Below, piece by piece: positions 1 through 5,763 of a stretch of DNA of 30,450 bases. The position numbers and the translations under genes are program-made. The notes beneath the pieces are model-generated. The model did not search any database. It saw only the letters and a list, made by a program, of their open reading frames with translations, and was not told where the DNA came from. Positions within the stretch are counted from its first letter, which is position 1. Every line of letters begins with the position of its first letter. This DNA comes from CAZFLY01 sp964519995 (GTDB taxonomy: Bacteria; Planctomycetota; Phycisphaerae; Sedimentisphaerales; Anaerobacaceae): contig CAZFLY010000033.1 in assembly GCA_964519995.1 (NCBI GenBank), positions 1 through 30,450 of the forward strand, given 5' to 3'.

Positions 1-19
1 TTTGTATTCGTCCTTCAAA

Positions 20-25
20 TATAAT
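20..25 (+). promoter_or_regulatory. Candidate -10 box for the PadR-family gene
   Basis: A perfect TATAAT lies 15 bases before the ATG of the PadR-type gene. The matching -35 box would fall at or before the window edge and cannot be judged. Transcription would start near position 32, giving a leader of only about nine bases, with the purine-rich GGAAAGGA at 28-36 partly upstream of the start. Plausible but unproven. Confidence 0.35.
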
Positions 26-40
26 GAAAGGAAAGGATAG

Positions 41-376
41 ATGTTTTACCAGCAAATTATAAAAGGGAGTATCAAATTTGTGATTCTTTCAATGCTCGAA
101 AAGCAGCAGATGTACGGCTATGGACTTATCCAGACAGCTCATCAAAAAACAAAAGGCTTTTTCCAATGGCGTCAATCAGCCGTTTATACAGCCCTGCGCA
201 AGATGGAAAAAGCGGGACTGATTAAAGGCAGATGGAAACCTGCTGGACCTTCAAGAAAGCGAAAATATTATTCTTTAACCACAAAAGGCAAAAGGCTACT
301 TCTGGCAAACCGAACCGAATGGCTCGCTTTTTCAAAGAACATGAACAAGCTTGTTTCCAATACCAAAGTATCTTAG
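41..376 (+). CDS. PadR-family winged-helix transcriptional regulator
   Basis: This 111-residue protein has the PadR N-terminal winged-helix pattern. Residues 8-30 give KGSIKFVILSMLE followed by MYGYGLIQ, matching the family's K-G-x-L-x-x-L-I-L-x-L-L-E and YGYEI. VYTALRKMEKAGLI (about 48-61) is the recognition helix region, and RKRKYYSLTTKGKRLL (about 72-87) is the wing ending in the family's RKYYxLTxxG motif. The length matches short PadR proteins that have one wHTH and a short C-terminal dimerisation helix. PadR proteins are generally ligand-responsive repressors of adjacent membrane or detoxification genes. Here no such partner follows, so the target is unknown. The start is supported by AGGAAAGGA just upstream. 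A dyad that could be an operator overlaps the stop codon, and a second copy lies 82 bp downstream. Confidence 0.85.
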   Translation: MFYQQIIKGSIKFVILSMLEKQQMYGYGLIQTAHQKTKGFFQWRQSAVYTALRKMEKAGLIKGRWKPAGPSRKRKYYSLTTKGKRLLLANRTEWLAFSKNMNKLVSNTKVS

Positions 377-380
377 GTAT
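360..380. promoter_or_regulatory. Dyad copy 1, operator-like, overlapping the padR stop
   Basis: ATACCAAAG-TAT-CTTAGGTAT is an inverted repeat with 9-base arms, one mismatch and a 3-base centre. It covers the last codons and the stop of the PadR-type gene. The 15 bases AAGTATCTTAGGTAT recur exactly at 448-462. A 21-bp near-palindrome of two half-sites fits a dimeric winged-helix regulator. That it binds this PadR protein is inference. Confidence 0.45.
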
Positions 381-440
381 CAAAACTCCCATATTTATAG
401 GCTGTATCTAAAATTAAGTATTAAGCCGTATGATAATAGG

Positions 441-463
441 AATACCTAAGTATCTTAGGTATT
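441..463. promoter_or_regulatory. Dyad copy 2, perfect palindrome, operator-like
   Basis: AATACCTAAG-TAT-CTTAGGTATT is a perfect inverted repeat with 10-base arms and a 3-base centre. It repeats the dyad at 360-380, with 82 bp between equivalent positions. No T-run follows, so it is a poor terminator candidate. A DNA operator is the simplest reading. Confidence 0.5.
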
Positions 464-594
464 ATATAGAACATAGAAAATGAAGAAACCTGCGATAATT
501 CGCAGTTAATAAAAAAAGATAAAATCTCTGTGTTCTCTCTGTAATGCCGTAAGGCATCCTGCGGAGCAACGGCCGAAACGCAAAGCTCGATGAC

Positions 595-656
595 GAAGTA
601 TCCAGAATCGAGCATCGAGTATCCAGCAACGAGTATCCAGTATCCAGCATCGAGAC
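595..656. repeat. Imperfect tandem repeat built on GAGTATCCAGCA
   Basis: The phrase (C)GA(A/G)TATCCAG followed by CA or AATCGAG recurs four to five times in about 60 bp, alternating with ATCGAG. Units are unequal and no spacers are conserved. Such phrase-like repeats also appear as ATACGA and CACGAGTC words elsewhere in this window. Confidence 0.6.
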
Positions 657-665
657 ATTTTTTCA

Positions 666-694
666 TTGAAAAAACGGGTAGAATTTGGTATAAT
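666..694 (+). promoter_or_regulatory. Consensus sigma-70-type promoter with extended -10
   Basis: TTGAAA at 666-671, a 17-base spacer, and TATAAT at 689-694 preceded by TG at 686-687 (extended -10). This is among the best promoter matches in the window. No start codon with a credible gene follows until 956, so it may drive a non-coding transcript or the distant STGPRT-type gene. Confidence 0.55.
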
Positions 695-700
695 AACAAC

Positions 701-892
701 GAATTTGGGGTGGGAATAACTCCCGCCAGGAGCGGGAAGCACGCGGAGAACCGCACGTCTTAGTATCAGCAGATACAGATTCGTCGCTCGTGACTCGTGG
801 TTCGTATTTCGCAAAGGCCGCTGCTCCATTGGAATCACGCATCACTAACCACTAACCACTAATCTTGGAGCGAAGCGGAAACCCCTTAGGGG
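701..892 (+). ncRNA. Possible non-coding transcript with serial hairpins
   Basis: Downstream of the promoter at 666-694, the predicted RNA would contain TCCCGC/GCGGGA (721-737, loop CAGGA), GCGG/CCGC (743-754, loop AGAA), GTATC/GATAC (763-776, loop AGCA), and later CCCC-TTA-GGGG (882-892). No canonical U-tract terminator is seen, so the 3' end is arbitrary. No known RNA family is recognised. Transcription is inferred only from the promoter match. Confidence 0.22.
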
Positions 893-901
893 AATAATCA
901 A

Positions 902-958
902 TCACAACGTACCACGAAATACGAAATACGAAATACGATATACGAGATACGAATAATG
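902..958. repeat. ATACGA-type repeat block, left flank of the STGPRT gene
   Basis: The 27 bases at 902-928 are identical to 1534-1560. They run into consecutive GAAATAC/GATATAC/GAGATAC words that end in the ATG of the gene at 956. Together with the right-hand copy they bracket that gene as direct repeats. Confidence 0.7.
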
Positions 959-1504
959 ACCACCGAAGCCCAAATACTCGCCAACCGTCGTAACTCCCAA
1001 AAATCGACCGGCCCACGCACCAGCGAGGGCAAGGCCGCCGTCTCACAAAACGCCATCAAACACGGCCTGTTGGCCCGTCAGGCAATAATCAGCTCAGAAA
1101 GCCAGGCTGATTTTGACCTCTACCGCGAACAGATGCTCGCCGAACTGGTACCGGCCAGCCCCATGGAATCTATGCTTGCAGAACGCATTGTCACTCTCTC
1201 ATGGCGGCTCAAACGCACTGGACGAATCCAGAACCAGGCCATAGACGCATTGAGAGCAGATGGAACCTCCTCCCCATTAGCAAAACTCACCAAATCCCTG
1301 TTTTTCAAAAACCAGGACCAATCGCAGTCCGCCCCATCCACCTCCGCTGCTCATCTTGCTCTCGGCCGTATGGCCATAAAGGACTTCTCAAATGCAAGGG
1401 TGCTCGAACGGCTATTGATGTATGAACGCCGAATAGAGCACAGCCTGTACAAAACGATATTCGAGCTTCAAAGACTCAAACTCATCAGACAACTGAACCC
1501 GTAA
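956..1504 (+). CDS. Hypothetical protein, STGPRT-EGK type, in a repeat module
   Basis: Function is unknown. The 182-residue protein opens with ANRRNSQKSTGPRT (about 9-22), then EGKAAVSQNAIKHGLLAR (about 24-41). I recognise this N-terminal signature from short hypothetical proteins present in many copies in Planctomycetota and some other soil and sediment bacteria. The rest is mostly helical and polar, with a low-complexity serine/proline/alanine segment near 120-132 and an arginine-rich C-terminal helix. No signal peptide, membrane segment, transposase or nuclease catalytic motif is visible. The ATG is the last part of an ATACGA repeat block and has no clear Shine-Dalgarno sequence. The gene lies between two identical 27-bp direct repeats. 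This suggests it travels with the repeat family, but whether it mobilises anything is not shown. Confidence 0.6.
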   Translation: MTTEAQILANRRNSQKSTGPRTSEGKAAVSQNAIKHGLLARQAIISSESQADFDLYREQMLAELVPASPMESMLAERIVTLSWRLKRTGRIQNQAIDALRADGTSSPLAKLTKSLFFKNQDQSQSAPSTSAAHLALGRMAIKDFSNARVLERLLMYERRIEHSLYKTIFELQRLKLIRQLNP

Positions 1505-1533
1505 TGTGAAATGCCAATTAACCAATTAACCAC

Positions 1534-1651
1534 TCACAACGTACCACGAAATACGAAATATGATATACAAGAACTGTCCTGCTTGCCCCTCGCTGTCTTC
1601 GGGGAGTGTAATCGAAGGATACGAAATACGAGATACGAGCGACGAATAATG
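1534..1651. repeat. ATACGA-type repeat block, right flank of the STGPRT gene
   Basis: It begins with the 27-bp copy (1534-1560) of the left repeat, diverges through about 60 bp, and ends with another ATACGAAATACGAGATACGA run (about 1619-1639) leading to GAATAATGA at 1643-1651. The left block ends in the same GAATAATGA. Confidence 0.65.
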
Positions 1652-1847
1652 ATCTATTATGCAAAACAAACCCAATTTCCGAAAATCCCAAATGAACTTA
1701 AACTTCTATTCTAAAAAGGATTATGAAAATCAACTATGCCTTCCGGCTTCGGGAAAACAAACCCAATCAAAGCCAATTTCTGTACTAAAAACCAGAATCG
1801 CCGTTTATAATTATCTGGTAGCAGCAGTTAAGAAAACGGCCTTTTGA
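1652..1847 (+). repeat. QTQF/NKPNF-type interspersed repeat
   Basis: Overlapping frames translate as YAKQTQFPKIPNELKLLF and as MQNKPNFRKSQMNLNFYS followed by KKDYEN and GKQTQSKPIS. I recall near-identical peptides, with KDYEN and NKPN/QSQ phrases, scattered many times through planctomycete genomes next to ATACGA-type repeats. The same phrase appears in more than one frame and no full domain is present. I therefore treat this as a dispersed DNA repeat rather than a gene. Confidence 0.45.
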
Positions 1848-1878
1848 GCCGAATTAAAGTAGTGAAAGTTCCTTTTTG

Positions 1879-1887
1879 TGATATGCT
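1879..1887 (+). promoter_or_regulatory. Extended -10 promoter for thrC, possibly leaderless
   Basis: TG-A-TATGCT at 1879-1887 is an extended -10 element. Transcription would begin about seven bases after it, which is the A of the thrC ATG at 1894. No good -35 box is present at the usual distance. Confidence 0.35.
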
Positions 1888-1893
1888 CTGACG

Positions 1894-3249
1894 ATGCTAG
1901 TATCAAGTAAAATACAAGCTGCTTTTCAAAAGTGCATCAATCCGGATTGCGGGGCCGAGTTTGACTGCGGAAAGAGTTTGTTCAAATGCCCGCAATGCGG
2001 AGAGCTTCTGGACACCCAGTACAATTGGGATAAGATCCCTGTACCCGATAAGCTTAATAAATTCGCCAAACGCTGGGCAAACAGAGACAAACCACTGGAT
2101 TTCTCCGGCGTGTGGCGATTTCGTGAGATGCTGGATTTTTGCCCCGATAAATATAAAGTAACTATAGGCGAGGGACAGACAATCCTGCAGCGAAACGACG
2201 CCGTAGCGAAATACGTCGATATGAAGACAGGATGTCTTTACCTTCAATACGAAGGACTGAATCCGTCCGGCTCGTTCAAAGACAACGGCATGGCTGCGGC
2301 GTTCAGCCATGCAATGATGGTGGGGGCAAAATCCTGCGCGTGCGCTTCGACAGGAAACACCTCAGCTTCGGTGGCACTATATGCGCATAGTTGCGGACTA
2401 AAATGCACCGTTTTTATAGGCTCCGGTCGAATCGCCTTTGGAAAACTCAGCCAGGCAATGGATTATGGCGCGCAGACTATCCAGATAAATGGTGACTTCG
2501 ACGATTGTATGCGGCGAGTCCAAGAGGTTTGCTCAAAGCTGAAACTTTATTTACTGAACTCATTAAATCCGTTTCGGCTTGAGGGCCAGAAGACCATAAT
2601 GTACCGAATCATCGAAAGCCTCGGCTGGGAGGTGCCAGACTGGATAATCGTGCCGGGCGGAAACCTCGGCAATTCCAGCGCATTTGGTAAAGCATTCCAC
2701 GAGTTGAAACAACTCGGCCTGATTAACCGAATACCGCGAATGGCAATCATAAACGCCACCGGTGCTGACACACTCACCGACCTTGTCAATGGAAAGAAAC
2801 TCACCTGGAATGGTGGCAGAGTCGAGCAGAAAATCATCGACGATTATTACGCCGAATTGACTGCGCGGAATTTTTCGCCGCATACCTGCGCTTCAGCAAT
2901 AGAGATTGCTCGTCCTGTTAATCTCAAGAAATGCCTGCGGGCGATTGATATATGTGATGGTGTTGTCCTTGCGGTGACCGACGAGGAAATTTGCGACGCA
3001 AAAGCGATAATTGGCAAATATGGACTTGGTTGCGAGCCTGCTTCAGCGGCGACGATAGCAGGTTTGCGCCACCTGCGGGCTGAAAGTATTATTGCCGCTG
3101 ATGACCGCGTTGCATGTGTGCTGACTGGTCACCCGCTAAAAGACCCCAATATCACCGTCAATTACCACAAAGACAAACTCGGTCAATTCAGCAACCCACT
3201 CATTGAAGCACCCAATGAACTTGACGAAATCATAAAGCTGATTAAGTGA
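1894..3249 (+). CDS. thrC: Threonine synthase, PLP-dependent
   Basis: Catalyses the last step of threonine synthesis, O-phosphohomoserine to threonine plus phosphate, in the cytoplasm. The 451-residue protein begins with a zinc-ribbon-like segment (Cys14, Cys19, Cys32, Cys35), common in archaeal-type and many bacterial threonine synthases. A fold-type II PLP domain follows. Lys129 in NPSGSFKDNG should form the Schiff base, STGNTSAS (152-159) is the substrate and cofactor loop, and GGNLGN (255-260) resembles the phosphate-binding glycine loop. The start has no Shine-Dalgarno sequence, but no better in-frame start lies nearby and the zinc ribbon needs it. An extended -10 box ends six bases upstream, hinting at a leaderless mRNA. 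The gene converges on the prenyltransferase with a 44-bp gap. Other PLP lyases of this fold are less likely given the length and the zinc ribbon. Confidence 0.9.
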   Translation: MLVSSKIQAAFQKCINPDCGAEFDCGKSLFKCPQCGELLDTQYNWDKIPVPDKLNKFAKRWANRDKPLDFSGVWRFREMLDFCPDKYKVTIGEGQTILQRNDAVAKYVDMKTGCLYLQYEGLNPSGSFKDNGMAAAFSHAMMVGAKSCACASTGNTSASVALYAHSCGLKCTVFIGSGRIAFGKLSQAMDYGAQTIQINGDFDDCMRRVQEVCSKLKLYLLNSLNPFRLEGQKTIMYRIIESLGWEVPDWIIVPGGNLGNSSAFGKAFHELKQLGLINRIPRMAIINATGADTLTDLVNGKKLTWNGGRVEQKIIDDYYAELTARNFSPHTCASAIEIARPVNLKKCLRAIDICDGVVLAVTDEEICDAKAIIGKYGLGCEPASAATIAGLRHLRAESIIAADDRVACVLTGHPLKDPNITVNYHKDKLGQFSNPLIEAPNELDEIIKLIK

Positions 3250-3293
3250 GGTATTTGGTGCTGTGTGACTACGCACTCACATCCTGCATAGAC

Positions 3294-4232
3294 TTAGACA
3301 AGGCGCCACACGACAAAGCCGGCGGTAAGAGACAAAGTGCCTACCGTATATAAAAGAACCGTGTTTTGATTGGCACGGTAGTAGCCGGGTTCGGTTAGAT
3401 CCTTCGCGTTCACCAACTTTATTGCAAAAACCGCCATCGGCAGAGTGAACAGATAAAACAGCCCCGCAAAAAACATGCGATCCTCTGTGAGCATAAGTGC
3501 TGCCAGAGCGAAGCTTCCAGTCAGCGTTGCTCTGTAAATCCAGGCACAAGTTGGTACGCCGAGCCAAACGATAAGTGTTCGCTTGTTCACCTGGGCATCA
3601 GCGATAAGATCAGGAAATTCATTCACGAGAATGACCAGGAAGATGAGTATGCTCACAATCAGCGAGGGGAAAATAGGCACGGTGTCAATTGTTTGTGTTT
3701 GTAGGTAGTATGAGCCATAGACGGGTAACAAGCCGAAAAGAAGTGCTATGAAAAACTCGCCGATACCTCGATAGCCCAACTGGATAGGGCGCGCAGTATA
3801 AAAGAAACCGCCCAGTAGTCCTACCAGGCCGAGCAGCAGAATAAAAACACTTTTTGTCAGAACAGCAATTATGACGCCCAGCGCCGACCCAATGGCAAGG
3901 CAAGCAAGCGCTGCGAGTATTGTTGCTTGAGGAGAGAGAATGCCTTCTTGGATGAAGCGGCGACCTCCGGAAAACGGCGTTGGATTTTTGTTGACCCAGT
4001 CGTTTCCGGAAATGTGATCGAAATAATCGTTAGTAATATTGGCACCTGCGTGAAGAGCCATAATCGCCAGAAGTGCAAGGATGAAAAGGCCAAGCTGGAA
4101 GGTTTCTACCATGGCGTAACCCAGGGTCGAGCCAACCAAGACAGGAGCAGCACTGGCAATAAGGAACTTTGGCCGGGTTGCAAGAAAAAAAGACAACAAT
4201 TTTGAATCCGGTGGAGCGAGTTTGAATTCCAT
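3294..4232 (-). CDS. menA: UbiA-family prenyltransferase, MenA-like
   Basis: Membrane prenyltransferase that probably joins a polyprenyl diphosphate to a naphthoate-type ring in menaquinone synthesis. The 312-residue protein has about eight or nine hydrophobic segments and both aspartate motifs that bind Mg-diphosphate: NDYFDHISGND (68-78) and NEFPDLIADAQVNKRT (204-219). The second has the D-x-x-x-D-x-x-x-x-KRTL pattern of MenA rather than UbiA proper. The ATG at 4232 is chosen because AAGG lies 11 bases upstream. A GTG four codons earlier (4244) overlaps that site and is less likely. No other quinone genes are nearby, so the exact acceptor (dihydroxynaphthoate, or a futalosine-pathway intermediate as for MqnP-like enzymes) cannot be settled. 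It is transcribed alone, divergent from the recombinase and convergent with thrC. Confidence 0.75.
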   Translation of the reverse strand: MEFKLAPPDSKLLSFFLATRPKFLIASAAPVLVGSTLGYAMVETFQLGLFILALLAIMALHAGANITNDYFDHISGNDWVNKNPTPFSGGRRFIQEGILSPQATILAALACLAIGSALGVIIAVLTKSVFILLLGLVGLLGGFFYTARPIQLGYRGIGEFFIALLFGLLPVYGSYYLQTQTIDTVPIFPSLIVSILIFLVILVNEFPDLIADAQVNKRTLIVWLGVPTCAWIYRATLTGSFALAALMLTEDRMFFAGLFYLFTLPMAVFAIKLVNAKDLTEPGYYRANQNTVLLYTVGTLSLTAGFVVWRLV

Positions 4233-4244
4233 ATTAATACGCAC

Positions 4245-4653
4245 CTTGGGATTATTTGCATTTAACGAGCCAGAAATTGTAGTCTTGTGCGGGGGAAAGT
4301 CAACACGACTGGTTTTGGATAATCATTCCAAGTATTGTGGGAGAATTTCAGAGGCATAAGTCTTGGCGACTATTGTGCCTTAGATGACCTTTCGGAAATC
4401 ACACAAGTCTGCAATCCTTGTCGACGGTTTCAATTTCTCATCGGCAAATAGGCCGGTTTTCTATCACTTTCAACCACATTTCCTGGGACGATTACGGCAC
4501 TTCAACTCGGCCCTTTGGCGCCTATAGTCCTAAAGCAGTCGATAGTACAATATCCGACTTCATGAACCTGCAGTTAAAGCAAAGCTTCTAATCAAACCGA
4601 TATTTTAATCGGAAGCCAGGCAATAAATAATAGTTGCTTGCCGGGCGCGCAAA
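4245..4653. other. Intergenic region between divergent menA and xerD
   Basis: About 410 bp without a gene, holding the promoters of both divergent neighbours. I see a small hairpin CCGAT/ATCGG in CCGATATTTTAATCGG (about 4599-4614) and a TACAAT at 4546-4551 with no acceptable -35 box. No repeat family, tRNA or convincing small frame is evident. Confidence 0.5.
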
Positions 4654-4674
4654 TTGAGCATTGGGCCTCGAGAA

Positions 4675-5613
4675 ATGCTTTCTGTCCAAATTCAATCCAT
4701 TGGGCAAAAACTACTGTCTTTACCGCTGAGTCGGGAAACCAAGACGTTTCTTGACTATTTAACCGTTGAGGCGGGCCTGTCCAATAATACTGTCTTGGCT
4801 TATGGCAGGGATCTAAAGAGCTTCCTTCAATATTGCAAATCGCAGAACATAAGCCAGCTAAAGCAGATTAAGCCCATTTATATCCAACGTTACCTTCGAA
4901 TCCTCGCCGAAGCTCAAAGAAGCGAAAGCTCAATCAAGCGTTCCCTCGCTGCGACAAGGATGTTCTTACGATTTGCCAGATTAACCGGCCTTATTGAGGA
5001 TGATTTCACAGCAATTCTTGAAAGCCCGAAAACCTGGCAGAAACTACCCATTATTTGCAGCAAAAAACAGGTTGTCAACCTTCTGAACGCTCCGTGTCAG
5101 AGCGAACCTTTTTACTTTCGTGATAAGGCAATGCTCGAATTGCTCTACGCCACAGGAGTTCGTGCCGAGGAATTGGCAAACCTTAAGACCTCCGATTTGA
5201 ACATTAGCATCGGATATCTTCGATGCATCGGAAAAGGCAGCAGGGAGCGAGTCATACCCGTCGGCAAAACCGCCATCGCTGCAGTTGCCGATTACCTGCA
5301 AAATCTCCGTCCCAAGCTCGCAAGTACTGAAAGCTGTGATTTTCTGCTGTTATCCCGAACAGGCCGTCCGCTCAGCCGTATTGAAATTTGGAGATTGGTA
5401 AAAAAATACGCAATCCGTGCAGGTATGCCGCGGAATCTATCTGTGCACACGCTTCGGCACTGTTTCGCAACGCACCTACTCGGCGGTGGAGCGGATCTAA
5501 GAAGCATTCAGGAAATGCTTGGACATGTTGATATTGCAACAACCCAGATATATACCCATGTTGACCAGGAAAGATTGAGAAGTATTCACAAAAAGTATCA
5601 TCCAAGACCATGA
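4675..5613 (+). CDS. xerD: Tyrosine recombinase, XerC/XerD type
   Basis: Site-specific recombinase that in this family resolves chromosome dimers at dif. The 312-residue protein has an N-terminal SAM-like core-binding domain (about 20-110) and a C-terminal catalytic domain. All catalytic residues are present: Arg163 in ATGVRAEEL, Lys187 in GKGSRER, His258 and Arg261 in HTLRH, His284 in LGHVD, and the nucleophile Tyr293 in TQIYTHV. The length is standard for Xer proteins, and GGGADLRSIQEMLGHVDIAT closely resembles XerD. The ATG at 4675 is preferred; a TTG 21 bases upstream would add seven residues. No attachment site, phage or integron genes are adjacent, so a housekeeping XerD (or XerC) role is more likely than a mobile-element integrase. 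Which of the two it is remains inference. Confidence 0.88.
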   Translation: MLSVQIQSIGQKLLSLPLSRETKTFLDYLTVEAGLSNNTVLAYGRDLKSFLQYCKSQNISQLKQIKPIYIQRYLRILAEAQRSESSIKRSLAATRMFLRFARLTGLIEDDFTAILESPKTWQKLPIICSKKQVVNLLNAPCQSEPFYFRDKAMLELLYATGVRAEELANLKTSDLNISIGYLRCIGKGSRERVIPVGKTAIAAVADYLQNLRPKLASTESCDFLLLSRTGRPLSRIEIWRLVKKYAIRAGMPRNLSVHTLRHCFATHLLGGGADLRSIQEMLGHVDIATTQIYTHVDQERLRSIHKKYHPRP

Positions 5614-5690
5614 GAGGAAATGCTATATAGCGAAGTACAGGCAAATAAGTTACATTAGCTATGTGTGTATCTGAATCTGCCGTCAAATGA

Positions 5691-5720
5691 TTGACTTAGC
5701 CACAATATCACCGTTATTAT
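5691..5720 (+). promoter_or_regulatory. Sigma-70-type promoter for the HEAT lipoprotein gene
   Basis: TTGACT at 5691-5696, an 18-base spacer, and TATTAT at 5715-5720, each matching consensus at five of six positions. Transcription would start near 5727. This excludes the ATG at 5719 as a start and leaves a leader of about 37 bases before the ATG at 5764. Confidence 0.55.
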
Positions 5721-5763
5721 GTTACATGACATGGCAATCGGAAAGCTACACAGGATTATCCGG

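Larger units (their letters stand above)
464..955. other. Gene-poor stretch with hairpins and low-complexity repeats
   Basis: No convincing gene is seen on either strand. The open frames on the minus strand merely read through repeats and have no recognisable family features. The stretch holds a 6-bp hairpin CTGCGA/TCGCAG at 490-505 and a 5-bp hairpin ATGCC/GGCAT with a GTAA loop at 544-557. It also holds tandem TATCCAG repeats at 595-656, a consensus promoter at 666-694 followed by three small hairpins, repeated ACTAACC words at 844-862, CCCC-TTA-GGGG at 882-892, and ATACGA-type repeats from 902. Confidence 0.6.

Noticed and set aside
595..656. Possible CRISPR array
   Set aside because: Repeat units are only about 10-12 bases and unequal, and there are no unique spacers of constant length or cas genes.
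421..1046. Several open frames on the minus strand of 60-111 codons
   Set aside because: They translate the TATCCAG and ATACGA repeats (for example MLDTGYSLLDTRC and FVSRISYFVFRIS), overlap each other in different frames, and have no domain or ribosome-binding site.
956..1504. Insertion sequence transposase
   Set aside because: The direct repeats invite this idea, but the protein lacks DDE, HUH or serine/tyrosine recombinase motifs and there are no terminal inverted repeats.
1511..1714. 67-codon gene after the STGPRT gene
   Set aside because: The frame merely reads through the ATACGA repeats into the QTQF repeat; no Shine-Dalgarno and no family domain.
2268..2285. FKDNG instead of FKDRG at the threonine synthase active-site lysine
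   Set aside because: I recall the Asn form in other zinc-ribbon threonine synthases, so it does not mark a defective or novel enzyme.
3263..3276. GTGTG/CGCAC hairpin between convergent thrC and menA as bidirectional terminator
   Set aside because: Only five pairs including one G-T, with no T-run on either strand.
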